DNA of 64,000 bases from Methylovirgula ligni (GTDB lineage: Bacteria; Pseudomonadota; Alphaproteobacteria; Rhizobiales; Beijerinckiaceae). The notes beneath the pieces are model-generated. The model was not told the origin of the DNA and did not search any database. It worked only from the letters and a program-made list of their open reading frames with translations. Made by a program: the position numbers and the translations under genes. Shown one piece after another: positions 7,047-16,189 of this stretch; within the stretch, counting starts at the first letter, position 1; every line of letters begins with the position of its first letter. The stretch lies in NCBI RefSeq assembly GCF_004135935.1, contig NZ_CP025086.1, positions 372,001-436,000 on the forward strand. The letters are read 5' to 3'.

Positions 7047-8519
7047 GTGTCAAATCTTCGGGACCGATTGGAAATGTTTCGGGGCAAGCCGCAGTCGGAG
7101 CTGCGTGCGGCCACCGGAGCCACTTGGGCAAACGCCCTGCCGCGCAAGAGCACCGCGCTTCTGCGTGGCAGCTTCGCGTTTTTCGCCGCCGCGGTCGATT
7201 TCGGCCTTATCACGGCCTGCGCCTATCTGGCGCATCTGTCTCTCCACAATGCCGCCGTCACCCTGCCCGCCGGCACCTATACCCGGCTTGGACTGCTGAC
7301 CTCAATATTCTTCACCTGCGTCAGCGCCATCCGCGACGATTATTCGGTGACGAAATATCTGACGTTCGACCGGCTCATCCAGCGCTCCATCGTCCCCTGG
7401 AGCATCGCCGTGCTCTGCACGCTGGTGCTGCTGATCTCGCGCCGGCCGCTCGCCGATTCCGAACCGCTCGCCCTGTTCATTCTCTTCGGCGGCGGCTTTG
7501 TTGCAGTCAATTTCGCCCGGCTGTTGATCACCATCCAGACCCGCGCCCGCGCCCGCCGCGGCGAGATCGCCGCGCATCGCATCTTTCTGCTCGGCTATGA
7601 ATCCGAACTTGAAGCTTTCACCAAGCGCTACGAGCCCTGGGTCTTCGGCGTCCACATCGTCGGCGCCGCCGTGCTGCGCGGGCCGCAGAGCCTCGAGGAA
7701 GATCTGGCGCTGGCCCGTGCCTCGGCGCGGATGCTCGCGCCCGACGACGTGTTTATCCTGGCGCCGTGGAGCGAGAAGCCGACCATCGATGCCGCCATCG
7801 AAGCTTTCCTGCATGTGCCGACCTCGATCCACCTCGGCCCGGAGAGCGTGCTCGACCGCTTCACCAAGGCGCGCATCACCAAGACGGGCCCGGTATCGAG
7901 CCTCAATATCGTCCGCGACCCGCTGAGTCTCGCAGAGCGGATCGCCAAGCGGATGTTCGACATTGTCTGCGCCGGCCTCGGCCTCATCCTGCTGTCGCCG
8001 CTGTTTCTGATCGTCGCCATCGCGATCAAGCTCGACAGCCCCGGCCCCGTGATCTTCAAGCAGCGGCGCTACGGCTTCAACCAGCAGCCCTTCCGCATCT
8101 TCAAGTTCCGCTCGATGTCGACGCTGGAGGACAGCGCCGATCTTACCCTGGTCAAAAAGGGCGACGCGCGGGTCACGCGCGTCGGCGAATTCATCCGGCG
8201 GCATAATATCGACGAACTGCCGCAGCTCTTCAACGTCCTGATCGGCAACATGTCTCTCGTCGGTCCGCGCCCGCATGCGCTGGTCATCGACCAGATTTTC
8301 GAGCGGCGCATCGCGCTCTACGCGCGCCGTCATAACATGAAGCCGGGCATTACCGGCTGGGCGCAGATCAACGGTTTTCGCGGCGGCATGAGCGAAGAAC
8401 GGATGCGCGCCCGCGTCGAGCACGACCTCTATTACATCGACCATTGGTCGATGTGGTTCGATATCGAAATCCTGTGGCTGACGCTGACCAGCAAGCGCGG
8501 CTATACCAACGCCTTCTGA
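7047..8519 (+). CDS. Polyprenyl-phosphate sugar phosphotransferase (WcaJ/ExoY type)
   Basis: A 490-residue initiating glycosyltransferase of exopolysaccharide synthesis, transferring a sugar phosphate to undecaprenyl phosphate. The N-terminal half has several membrane segments (about 35-120) and a CoA-binding-like Rossmann region. A membrane helix near residue 310 precedes the catalytic domain, which shows the family motifs 'FKQRRYG', 'FKFRSM', '[10 protein letters not shown]', 'MSLVGPRPH' and 'KPGITGWAQ'. Translation starts at GTG 7047 after 'aggac'. The last 19 bases overlap the convergent prfC gene. No other polysaccharide genes are adjacent, so the polymer is unknown. Confidence 0.9.
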   Translation: MSNLRDRLEMFRGKPQSELRAATGATWANALPRKSTALLRGSFAFFAAAVDFGLITACAYLAHLSLHNAAVTLPAGTYTRLGLLTSIFFTCVSAIRDDYSVTKYLTFDRLIQRSIVPWSIAVLCTLVLLISRRPLADSEPLALFILFGGGFVAVNFARLLITIQTRARARRGEIAAHRIFLLGYESELEAFTKRYEPWVFGVHIVGAAVLRGPQSLEEDLALARASARMLAPDDVFILAPWSEKPTIDAAIEAFLHVPTSIHLGPESVLDRFTKARITKTGPVSSLNIVRDPLSLAERIAKRMFDIVCAGLGLILLSPLFLIVAIAIKLDSPGPVIFKQRRYGFNQQPFRIFKFRSMSTLEDSADLTLVKKGDARVTRVGEFIRRHNIDELPQLFNVLIGNMSLVGPRPHALVIDQIFERRIALYARRHNMKPGITGWAQINGFRGGMSEERMRARVEHDLYYIDHWSMWFDIEILWLTLTSKRGYTNAF

Positions 8520-10108
8520 CGTCCCTTGCCGCCTTCGACCTTCTGATAGTCCTTGATGTCGGCGAAGGTGATCTCCGGCCATTTCTCCTGCTCATAACGC
8601 AGGTCCCAGGCGGAGGCGGCGAGATAGACCGGCGCACCGTCGAGATCGACCGCGATGGATGTCGGATAAGCACGCGAGAATTTTTCGAGCTCGGCCGGAT
8701 TTTCCGCGCTCACCCAGCGGGCAAGCTCGAAGCGCGAGGTCTCAAGCGCTACGACAAGGCCGTATTCGGCAGCGAGCCGCTCGACCAGCACATCGAGCTG
8801 CAGGGCGCCGACGACACCGACGATGGCATTCGACCCATCGTTGGGCAGGAAAAGCTGGACGACGCCCTCCTCGGCCATTTGCTGCAAAGCCTCACGCAAT
8901 TTCTTCGCCCGCATGGCGTCGGAGATTTTCACCCGGCGCAGGATTTCCGGCGCGAAGCTCGGCACGCCGCGAAAGACGAGATCCTCGCCCTCGGTCAGGG
9001 TGTCGCCGATGCGCAAAGTGCCGTGGTTCGGGATGCCGACCACATCGCCCGCATAGGCCTCATCGGCGACGTGGCGATCCTGGGCGAAGAAGAATTGCGG
9101 CGCGTTGAGCGCCAGATTCTTGCCAGTGCGCACAAGCTTGGCTTTCATGCCGCGCACGAGTTTGCCGGAGGAGACGCGCACGAACGCGATGCGGTCGCGA
9201 TGGTTCGGGTCCATGTTCGCCTGGATCTTGAATACGAAGCCGCTCATCTTCGACTCGCGCGGATCGACATGCCGGCTCGCGGCCTCAAGCCCGCGCGGCG
9301 GCGGCGCGAATTCGGCGAGCGCGTCGATAAGATCCCTGACACCGAAGGTACGAAGCGCGCTGCCAAACAGCACCGGCGTCAAATGGCCTTCGAGAAAGGC
9401 CTGCTTATCGAACGGCTTGAGCGCCGCCCGCGCAAGTTCGACCTGATCCTGGATGGTCTGCGCCTCCAGCGGCGGCAGAAGCGCGGTGAGCGCCGGATCA
9501 TTGGGTCCCGTGACTTTGAGCGGCGCATCCGCTGCTTCGAGGCGGCGCACGACGTCATGACGCAGATCGTAGACGCCGGCGAAATCGCGGCCGGAGCCGA
9601 GCGGCCAGGTGATCGGCGCGGTATCGAGCGCCAATGTCTTCTCGATCTCATCGAGAAGATCGAACGGGTCGCGGCTCTCGCGATCGAGCTTGTTGATGAA
9701 AGTGACGATCGGAATGTCGCGCAAGCGGCAGACCTCGAACAATTTGCGCGTCCGCGCCTCGATGCCCTTGGCCGCGTCAATCACCATGACGGCGGAATCG
9801 ACCGCCGTCAGCGTGCGATAGGTGTCCTCGGAGAAGTCCTCGTGGCCCGGCGTATCGAGCAGATTGAAGACGCAGCCGCCATATTCGAAGGTCATCACCG
9901 AGGTGACGACGGAGATGCCGCGTTCGCGCTCGATGCCCATCCAGTCGGAGCGGGTCTGGCGGCGATTGGCCTTGGCGCGTACCTCGCCGGCAAGCGCGAT
10001 CGCGCCGCCGAAGAGCAGCAGCTTTTCAGTCAGCGTGGTCTTGCCGGCATCGGGGTGCGAGATGATGGCGAAGGTACGCCGACGCGAGACGGGATCGGGT
10101 GCGGTCAT
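8501..10108 (-). CDS. prfC: Peptide chain release factor 3
   Basis: A 535-residue translational GTPase that recycles RF1/RF2 from the ribosome. The P-loop HPDAGKTT starts at residue 18, the switch region holds 'RGISVVTSVMTF', the G3 motif is DTPGHEDF and the G4 motif NKLD, all as in RF3 rather than EF-G. The C-terminus runs 'EWPEITFADIKDYQKVEGGK', typical of RF3. ATG 10108 is the natural start. The gene is convergent with, and overlaps by 19 bases, the sugar transferase gene. Confidence 0.95.
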   Translation of the reverse strand: MTAPDPVSRRRTFAIISHPDAGKTTLTEKLLLFGGAIALAGEVRAKANRRQTRSDWMGIERERGISVVTSVMTFEYGGCVFNLLDTPGHEDFSEDTYRTLTAVDSAVMVIDAAKGIEARTRKLFEVCRLRDIPIVTFINKLDRESRDPFDLLDEIEKTLALDTAPITWPLGSGRDFAGVYDLRHDVVRRLEAADAPLKVTGPNDPALTALLPPLEAQTIQDQVELARAALKPFDKQAFLEGHLTPVLFGSALRTFGVRDLIDALAEFAPPPRGLEAASRHVDPRESKMSGFVFKIQANMDPNHRDRIAFVRVSSGKLVRGMKAKLVRTGKNLALNAPQFFFAQDRHVADEAYAGDVVGIPNHGTLRIGDTLTEGEDLVFRGVPSFAPEILRRVKISDAMRAKKLREALQQMAEEGVVQLFLPNDGSNAIVGVVGALQLDVLVERLAAEYGLVVALETSRFELARWVSAENPAELEKFSRAYPTSIAVDLDGAPVYLAASAWDLRYEQEKWPEITFADIKDYQKVEGGKGRQKALV

Positions 10109-10211
10109 AGCAATTTAATAGAGGACGCGATGGATGTGGCGCGGGAGCGTGGCAATGTCAATCGCCGGAGCCTGAGCCGGGTGGACGCCTTTCCCCAGCA
10201 GGAGGCTGATT

Positions 10212-11141
10212 TCACGCCGGCGGCTCGTCAGGAGCCGTGGGTGGCGCCGACGGGGCCGGTTGCCGTGCCCCCAACCCCATCGTAAGCGCCGTCAGTCCGG
10301 AGAGACTGCCGAGCTGCATACTGTCGGCCGCCGTGCTCGGCACGATGACGATCGTCGAGTTATGCTTCAGCCCCTCATACAGCATATTCATTGCGCGCAA
10401 ATGCAGGGCCGTCGGGTTGTTGGCGTAACTCGCGGCCGCCTCGCCAAACTTTTCGGCGATCTGGCGCTCGGAATCGCCGAGGATGACACGCGCCTGACGC
10501 TCGCGTTCGGCCTGCGCCTGCATCGACATGGCATCTTCGAGCGCTGGCGGGATCAAGACGTCCTTGACCTCGACCGAAATGACATTGATGCCCCAGGGTT
10601 CGGTGCGCAGGTCGATGATCCGTTGCAGCTCCACGCTGATCTTTTCGCGGCCCTCAAGCATGTCGGCGAGGATCGTTTTGCCGATCACGTCGCGCAACGC
10701 CGTCTGCGCCGCCCAATTGATGGCACTTTGATAGTCAGCGACGTCGAGCGCCGCTTTCATCGGATCGACGACCTTCCAGAAGAGAACGGCGTCGACATTC
10801 ACCGGCACCGTATCCTTGGTGAGCGTGCGCTCGGCCGTGAACGTGGACGTGATGACGCGGATATCGATCCAGTAGGGAATCGTATCGATTACAGGAATAA
10901 TGAAGAACAGCCCCGGCCCGCGCAACGCATGAAAACGGCCGAGCCGCAGAACGACGGCGCGAGTCCATGGGTCGGCGACCTTGAGCGCGGTGGCGACAAG
11001 GGCCGCGACGAGCACAACGACAAAGATGAATGCCGGGCCCAGCCAGCCGCCGTTGGGGCCGAAATAGAGAAAATCGAGCCCAAGGCCGGCAACAAGAATG
11101 ACGATGAAGACCACTGTCGAAAGGGCGTTCCTTTGCCGCAT
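10212..11141 (-). CDS. Slipin family (SPFH/stomatin-like) membrane protein
   Basis: A 309-residue stomatin homologue. Two hydrophobic segments at about residues 8-28 and 33-55 anchor it. The SPFH/band-7 domain follows, with 'GPGLFFIIPVID', 'TLTKDTVPVNVDAV' and 'EVKDVLIPPALEDAM', then a helical tail ('QAQAERERQARVILGDSE') and a Pro/Ala-rich end. Slipins form oligomers on the membrane and are thought to scaffold membrane microdomains; some work with an NfeD protease, which is not next to this gene. ATG 11141 follows a strong 'ggaggt'. It reads in the same direction as ftsEX, 73 bases downstream. Confidence 0.9.
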   Translation of the reverse strand: MRQRNALSTVVFIVILVAGLGLDFLYFGPNGGWLGPAFIFVVVLVAALVATALKVADPWTRAVVLRLGRFHALRGPGLFFIIPVIDTIPYWIDIRVITSTFTAERTLTKDTVPVNVDAVLFWKVVDPMKAALDVADYQSAINWAAQTALRDVIGKTILADMLEGREKISVELQRIIDLRTEPWGINVISVEVKDVLIPPALEDAMSMQAQAERERQARVILGDSERQIAEKFGEAAASYANNPTALHLRAMNMLYEGLKHNSTIVIVPSTAADSMQLGSLSGLTALTMGLGARQPAPSAPPTAPDEPPA

Positions 11142-11214
11142 GGCGTAGACCTCCGCATAAGGACAGCGATTTGGATCTTTTTCGCAGGGAGACCGGCAAG
11201 TCTCCGCGCATCAT

Positions 11215-12195
11215 TTACAGCAACTCGCGCAGGCGCCGGAACACGATGAGGCGCGAAACTAGCCCGGTGGTGACGGCGATGCCGCCAGCGATGAGCACGA
11301 TGACACTATAGCCTTTGATCGAAAGTGCGAAACTGCCGAACATCGCCTCGAGCTGATCGCCTCCGGCCGTCGTGCGCATCAAGACAGATATGGAGCTCGA
11401 GAGCAGAAAAACCAGGATCGCCGCGCCGCCGCCGATGATCCCGCCGCGCAGGCCGAGGCGGAAGAAATGCCGCTGGAACTGGCGCGAAATATAGCCGTCC
11501 GCGGCGCCGACGAGATGCAGGACTTCGATGATCTCGCGGTTGCCCGCCATCGCGCCGCGCGTTGCGAAGCCGACCGCCAGAACCATTGCCACCATGACGA
11601 GCGCGAGTATGACGAAGGCGATGACGACCACAGTGCCGGCCATGATGGAGAGCCGCTGCAGCCACAGCCGGTGATCGTCGATCGTCGCATTCGGCACCTT
11701 GTCTATCACCGCCTTTCGCAAGGCATCGACATCGAGCGCCGCCCTCGGATCGAGCTTGACGACGATGAGCCGCGGCACCGGCAGCTCGGAGAGATCGAGA
11801 CCCGCGCCGAGCCAGGGCGTGAGCAGAGCCTCCGACTGCGCCTTGCTATAGGCATAGACGTCGGCGATGCCGGGAATGGCGCGCGCTGCATCAAGGGCAG
11901 CTGCTACATCGGCGTCGAGATCGCGGCCGGTGACGGGCCGCACCTGGATTGTCATCTCGCGCGCGACCTCGCCGCGCCAGCCATCAGCGGCATTGGCGAT
12001 CAGCATGGCCGTGCCGGCCGTGAGCCCGGCGAGGAAGGTCATGATCGCAATGACGGTAACAAGCGCGCGGCCCGCGATCGAGGCGGCGGGAACCAGCGGC
12101 ACGTCACGGCGCAAGCCCGCATCCGCCTCATCGACGAAGCGCCTGAGACCGCGCTGTTCTTCGGAGCTTGCGTAGATCATGCCGCGCTCACTCAT
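11215..12195 (-). CDS. ftsX: Cell division ABC transporter permease FtsX
   Basis: A 326-residue FtsX with the family topology: a cytoplasmic N-terminus with 'RRDVPLVP', a first membrane helix at about 45-70, a periplasmic domain containing 'VYAYSKAQSEALLTPWLG', and three C-terminal helices. FtsX with FtsE controls septal peptidoglycan hydrolases. The start at 12195 overlaps the end of ftsE by 8 bases, the usual coupling of the pair. Confidence 0.92.
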   Translation of the reverse strand: MSERGMIYASSEEQRGLRRFVDEADAGLRRDVPLVPAASIAGRALVTVIAIMTFLAGLTAGTAMLIANAADGWRGEVAREMTIQVRPVTGRDLDADVAAALDAARAIPGIADVYAYSKAQSEALLTPWLGAGLDLSELPVPRLIVVKLDPRAALDVDALRKAVIDKVPNATIDDHRLWLQRLSIMAGTVVVIAFVILALVMVAMVLAVGFATRGAMAGNREIIEVLHLVGAADGYISRQFQRHFFRLGLRGGIIGGGAAILVFLLSSSISVLMRTTAGGDQLEAMFGSFALSIKGYSVIVLIAGGIAVTTGLVSRLIVFRRLRELL

Positions 12196-12850
12196 AGATG
12201 TGCAGCCGGCAATCGCCGAGCACGAGACGGCGCGCCGTCTCGAACTGGTCCATCAGCGCGAGATCATGGGTCGCGATGACGACGGCGGTGCCCGACTTGT
12301 GCAATTCTGCGAACAGCCGCAGGAGGCGGCGAGCCAGGGTCGGATCGACATTTCCGGTCGGCTCGTCGGCGAGCAGAAGCTCCGGCCGCACGATGAGCGC
12401 GCGGGCAATGGCGGCGCGCTGCTTTTCGCCGCCCGAGAGCACCGGCGGCAGCGCATGTATATGCTCGCCAAGACCAACCCAGCGCAAAAGTTCAACGACC
12501 TCGGCGCGATAAGAGGATTCGTCGCGGCCCCGCACCCGCAGCGGCAGGGCGACATTCTCATAGGTCGTTAGATGATCGAGCAGGCGGAAATCCTGAAACA
12601 CGACGCCGACGCGGCGGCGCAGATCGGTGATCTGATCCTTGCTGAGCTGCGCGGCGTCCCGGTTGAAAAGCGAGATGAGGCCGCGCGTCGGCTTCAGCGA
12701 CAGCAGAATGAGGCGAAGCAGCGTGGTCTTGCCGGCGCCGGACGGGCCCGTCAAAAACTGGAACGAATGCGGCTCTATCTCGAAGCTGATGTCCTTCAAG
12801 ATCTCGCCGCCCATCCCATAACGCAGGCCGACGTTCTCAAATCGGACCAA
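12188..12850 (-). CDS. ftsE: Cell division ATP-binding protein FtsE
   Basis: A 220-residue ABC ATPase with Walker A GPSGAGKTT (35-43), the Q-loop region 'VGVVFQDFRLL', signature 'LSGGEKQRAAIARAL', Walker B 'LLLADEPTG' with 'NVDP', and the switch His in 'IATHDLALM'. The 'QDFRLL' form and linkage to ftsX identify it as FtsE. Translation begins at TTG 12850, preceded by 'caggagaat'. The divergent zinc-ribbon gene starts 135 bases away, a common neighbour of ftsE in Hyphomicrobiales. Confidence 0.95.
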   Translation of the reverse strand: MVRFENVGLRYGMGGEILKDISFEIEPHSFQFLTGPSGAGKTTLLRLILLSLKPTRGLISLFNRDAAQLSKDQITDLRRRVGVVFQDFRLLDHLTTYENVALPLRVRGRDESSYRAEVVELLRWVGLGEHIHALPPVLSGGEKQRAAIARALIVRPELLLADEPTGNVDPTLARRLLRLFAELHKSGTAVVIATHDLALMDQFETARRLVLGDCRLHIYE

Positions 12851-12985
12851 GACATTCTCCTGCGCCGGGCGTTTCCGCCAAACGAATCACGGCCTTAACC
12901 GCAGATTAACCATAGCAGCCGACCATCCTCCGCATCACGCGGGAAATGAATCGCGGCGCCTTTCATCAACGAGTTTGAACCGGCC

Positions 12986-13723
12986 ATGCTGATCGACTGC
13001 CCGAGCTGCGGCGCCTCCTACCATATCACCAAGGCGACGCTCGAACCCAATGGCCGCCGTGTCGCCTGTCCGCGTTGCGAGACGATCTGGTTCGCAAAGC
13101 CCAGCAAGCCGGACATCGAGGAAGACGCCACGGTTCCGTTCGCGCCGGACCTGCGCATTTCGCCGGACGACCGGCTGACGGCAGGCATGGGGCACAAAGG
13201 CATGGCGCACACGGGCACGGCGCACAAAAGCTTCGCCCGCGCCGTTTCGACCCCCGCGCCACCCGCGCCGCGGCCGCACATTCCCGCCTTCGTTCACAAT
13301 TGCTTCGCCGGAACCCTGCTGCTCGCGCTGGCGATGGGGCTCATCGCCTCGCGCGGAACGGTTGCGCGCGCCTGGCCCGGAGCCGGGCGTCTTTATGCGG
13401 CGATCGGCATCCCGGTCGAGCACAACGGCCTGGCGATCCGCGACCTTCACACCAGCCTGACGCGCCTCGACGGCCAGTTGCTTCTCGGCGTCGAAGGCGA
13501 AATCGTCAATCTCCGCCCCGACGCGACCCCCGTGCCGGCGGTGCGGCTGGCGATTCGCGATGCGGACGGCCACGAGCTTTACGCCTGGACAGTGCGCGCC
13601 GAGCGGCGGACGCTCGCCGCCGGCGACAGCCTGCTCTTCCGCGCCCGGCTCGCCCAGCCACCGGCCGGGGGCCGCGACGTCGCCGCGCGCTTTGCCAACA
13701 CGGATATGCTCGCCAGCCGCTGA
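12986..13723 (+). CDS. MJ0042-type zinc-ribbon membrane protein
   Basis: A 245-residue protein with an N-terminal zinc ribbon, CPSC (Cys5, Cys8) and CPRC (Cys28, Cys31), of the MJ0042/DUF3426-like type. A linker with His/Gly/Thr-rich segments (around residues 68-78) leads to one hydrophobic helix near 105-123. The C-terminal part looks like an extracytoplasmic beta domain ('HTSLTRLDGQLLLGVEGEIVNL'). Proteins of this arrangement sit next to ftsE in many alphaproteobacteria, suggesting an envelope role; function is unknown. Confidence 0.8.
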   Translation: MLIDCPSCGASYHITKATLEPNGRRVACPRCETIWFAKPSKPDIEEDATVPFAPDLRISPDDRLTAGMGHKGMAHTGTAHKSFARAVSTPAPPAPRPHIPAFVHNCFAGTLLLALAMGLIASRGTVARAWPGAGRLYAAIGIPVEHNGLAIRDLHTSLTRLDGQLLLGVEGEIVNLRPDATPVPAVRLAIRDADGHELYAWTVRAERRTLAAGDSLLFRARLAQPPAGGRDVAARFANTDMLASR

Positions 13724-13824
13724 TGTGCAATCGGCTCCCCGCCCACGCTTTGCTGGCCAGGACACGCGGTAAACGCTAAAGCTCGACCGTCTCGCACCGC
13801 GAAGCCTAACGAGGAGACTGCGCC

Positions 13825-14184
13825 ATGCAGCGTCTGATGCATTCCGCCACAGGTCTTTTTCTGCTTGTCGCCGTCACCTGCGCTGGCGCCACGGCGTCTC
13901 TTGCGGCATCCGCCTACGAGGTGACGGTCGTCACGCCCGGCGGGAATGCTACGCCCGTCATCTATCGTCTCAATGTCGCAACCGGCGAGGTCAGCTACAC
14001 CTACGGCGTGAATTTTTCCGGCACCAAAGACCCGCAACCCGTCCCGCAGGGCGTCTATCGGCTTTATTCGGCGGCGGGCGCGGACGGCAAAGGAAACTAT
14101 TGGCTCTACCGGCTGGAAACGCAGTCCGGCCGGCTGTGGGTGCTGGGCGCGGGCGTCTGGAACGAGATCGCCCCGGCGAAATAA
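13825..14184 (+). CDS. Small exported hypothetical protein
   Basis: A 119-residue protein with a signal peptide cleaved near residue 28 ('ATASLAASA'). The mature 90 residues are rich in Tyr, Gly and beta-formers ('YRLNVATGEVSYTYG', 'YWLYRLETQSGRLWVLG'), suggesting a small periplasmic beta domain. ATG 13825 follows 'gaggaga'. It lies between the zinc-ribbon gene and ftsY without overlap. No family recognised. Confidence 0.65.
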   Translation: MQRLMHSATGLFLLVAVTCAGATASLAASAYEVTVVTPGGNATPVIYRLNVATGEVSYTYGVNFSGTKDPQPVPQGVYRLYSAAGADGKGNYWLYRLETQSGRLWVLGAGVWNEIAPAK

Positions 14185-14298
14185 CGACTTCCCCCGCGCG
14201 CCCGTCGGGGTTTCCCTTATTTCCGGCAAATTCCGGCTTTGTATCGTGTCCAATGTCGCCATATAGGAAGCGGCAGGACGAGCGAGATCGGATGCATT

Positions 14299-15459
14299 TT
14301 GGCGGATGAAGATAAACCGGAAGCGAAGCCGAAACGCTCGCTTTTCGAGCGGCTCCTTGGCCGCAAGGATGCGGATATCCCGCCGCCAGCCGCGCCGGAA
14401 TCTGCCGCGCCCGATTTTGCCGCGCCAGAATTGGCTGCGCCCGAGGACGTGCCAACAGCGACGCCCGAACCTCTCGCGCTGGAGCCTGTCGCCGCGCCTG
14501 CGCCGCAGGCGGCGGAAGCCAAGCCCGAGCCAATAGCAAAACCAAGCTGGTGGGCGCGGCTGCGTCAGGGCCTGTCACGCTCCTCGCAATCCATCGGCGG
14601 CGGCATCGCCGACATATTCACCAAGCGCAAGCTCGATTCCGAGACTCTGCAAGAGCTCGAAGATGTGCTGATCCGCGCCGACCTCGGCACCGGCGCGGCG
14701 CTGCGGATCGCCGAGGCCGTGGCCAAGGGCCGCTATGACAAGAATGTCAGCCCCGATGAGGTGAAGACCATCCTCGCCTCCGAAGTCGAAGCGGTGCTGG
14801 CGCCCGTCGCCCGCCCGCTCGAGATCGATGCGAGCAAACGGCCCTTCGTGATCCTTGTCATCGGCGTCAACGGCTCCGGCAAGACGACGACGATCGGCAA
14901 GCTCGCCGCCAAATTTTCGCGCGACGGCTTCAAGGTCGTGCTCGCCGCCGGCGATACATTCCGCGCGGCGGCGATCGAGCAATTGCGCATCTGGGGCGCG
15001 CGGTTCCATTGCGAGGTCATTGCGCGCGAGAGCGGCGGCGATGCCGCGGGCCTCGGCTATGACGCGCTGGAGGCCGCGCGCGCGCAGAACGCCGATCTGC
15101 TCATCATGGATACCGCCGGCCGGCTGCAGAATCGCACCGAGCTGATGGCCGAGCTCGAAAAGATCATCCGCGTGATGAAGAAGCTCGATCCCGAGGCGCC
15201 GCATGCGGTGCTGCTCGTCCTCGACGCGACGGTCGGCCAGAACGCGCTCAGCCAGGTCGAGATTTTCAGCCGCACGGCGGGCGTCACAGGCCTGGTGATG
15301 ACCAAGCTCGATGGCACAGCGCGGGGCGGCATCCTCGTCGCCATCGCGGACAAATTCAAACTGCCGATTCATTTCATCGGCGTCGGCGAGGGCGCCGACG
15401 ATCTCGAATCCTTCACCGCACGCGATTTCGCCCGCGCCATCGCCGGGCTTGAGGAATGA
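14299..15459 (+). CDS. ftsY: Signal recognition particle receptor FtsY
   Basis: The SRP receptor GTPase that targets membrane proteins to SecYEG. An acidic, Ala/Pro-rich A region of about 75 residues precedes the NG domain. The P-loop 'GVNGSGKTTT' is near residue 190, followed by 'AGDTFRAAAIEQL', 'DTAGRLQNRTELM' and 'TKLDGTARGG', all diagnostic of FtsY. I chose TTG 14299, giving 386 residues beginning ADEDKPEAKPKRSLFERLL, which resembles other FtsY N-termini. A TTG at 14239 would add 20 atypical residues. yciB follows after a palindromic repeat. Confidence 0.93.
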   Translation: MADEDKPEAKPKRSLFERLLGRKDADIPPPAAPESAAPDFAAPELAAPEDVPTATPEPLALEPVAAPAPQAAEAKPEPIAKPSWWARLRQGLSRSSQSIGGGIADIFTKRKLDSETLQELEDVLIRADLGTGAALRIAEAVAKGRYDKNVSPDEVKTILASEVEAVLAPVARPLEIDASKRPFVILVIGVNGSGKTTTIGKLAAKFSRDGFKVVLAAGDTFRAAAIEQLRIWGARFHCEVIARESGGDAAGLGYDALEAARAQNADLLIMDTAGRLQNRTELMAELEKIIRVMKKLDPEAPHAVLLVLDATVGQNALSQVEIFSRTAGVTGLVMTKLDGTARGGILVAIADKFKLPIHFIGVGEGADDLESFTARDFARAIAGLEE

Positions 15460-15505
15460 GCATCGGACCCGAAAGCAGGAACCGGTTTCCGGAGCAATCC
15501 GATGC
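15460..15505. repeat. Intergenic palindrome between ftsY and yciB
   Basis: Begins on the base after the ftsY stop codon: gcatcgg at 15460-15466 pairs with ccgatgc at 15499-15505, with accggt in the middle. It resembles the palindrome at 5445-5492 and a type of short dispersed intergenic repeat familiar in Hyphomicrobiales genomes. It ends 18 bases before the yciB start and may modulate readthrough. Confidence 0.6.
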
Positions 15506-15523
15506 GCGAGGAAAAGGCCTTTC

Positions 15524-16180
15524 ATGACCGAAACCGCACAAAAGCCCGCAGCCAAACCGGCAAGGTCGCCGTGGCTGAAAATGACGCTGGAGCTCGGGCC
15601 GCTCATTCTGTTCTTCTTCGCCAATGCGCGGCCGAAGCTGTTTGCGCCCTATGCGCATCTCGTCCTGCCGCCCCATCTGCTCATTGGCGAGAATGCCGGC
15701 CTCTACACCGCGACCATCGTGCTGATCCCGGCCGTGCTGATCGCGCTCGTCGTCTCCTACATCCAATCGCGCCGCCTGCCGGTGATGCCGCTCGTCACCG
15801 CGATTCTCGTCGTCATCTTCGGCGCGCTGACGATCTATTTTCAGGACCCGCGCTTTATCAAAATGAAGCCGACGGTCCTTTACTTCGCCTTTGGCGCGGC
15901 GCTGCTCGGCGGCCTTTATCTCAAGAAGCCGATCCTCGAAATCGTGCTCGACAATTCCATGCCGCTGACCGAGGAGGGCTGGCGTCTCCTCACCTTGCGC
16001 TGGGGCCTGTTCTTCTTCTTCCTCGCGATCCTCAACGAGATCGTCTGGCGCACGCAATCGAACAATGTGTGGGTCTATTTCAAATTCCCCGGCACGATGA
16101 TCCTGATCTTCCTCTTCACCCTCGCGCAATTGCCGCTGATGATGAAGCACGAGTTGAAGGAAGAAGAGCCGACGGGATAA
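15524..16180 (+). CDS. yciB: Inner membrane-spanning septation protein YciB/IspZ
   Basis: A 218-residue polytopic protein. After a short polar N-terminus come 'LELGPLILFFFAN', the family's opening helix, then further helices including 'YIQSRRLP', 'TIYFQDPRFIKMKPT' and 'LNEIVWR', all hallmark stretches of YciB (intracellular septation protein A). It affects envelope integrity and septation. The ATG at 15524 has 'gaggaaaagg' upstream; longer frames would start inside ftsY. Confidence 0.92.
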   Translation: MTETAQKPAAKPARSPWLKMTLELGPLILFFFANARPKLFAPYAHLVLPPHLLIGENAGLYTATIVLIPAVLIALVVSYIQSRRLPVMPLVTAILVVIFGALTIYFQDPRFIKMKPTVLYFAFGAALLGGLYLKKPILEIVLDNSMPLTEEGWRLLTLRWGLFFFFLAILNEIVWRTQSNNVWVYFKFPGTMILIFLFTLAQLPLMMKHELKEEEPTG

Positions 16181-16189
16181 GCCTCGCCC

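Noticed and set aside
8444-10285. A 613-codon plus-strand frame opposite prfC
   Set aside because: Shadow of a highly conserved release-factor gene; the composition is non-protein-like.
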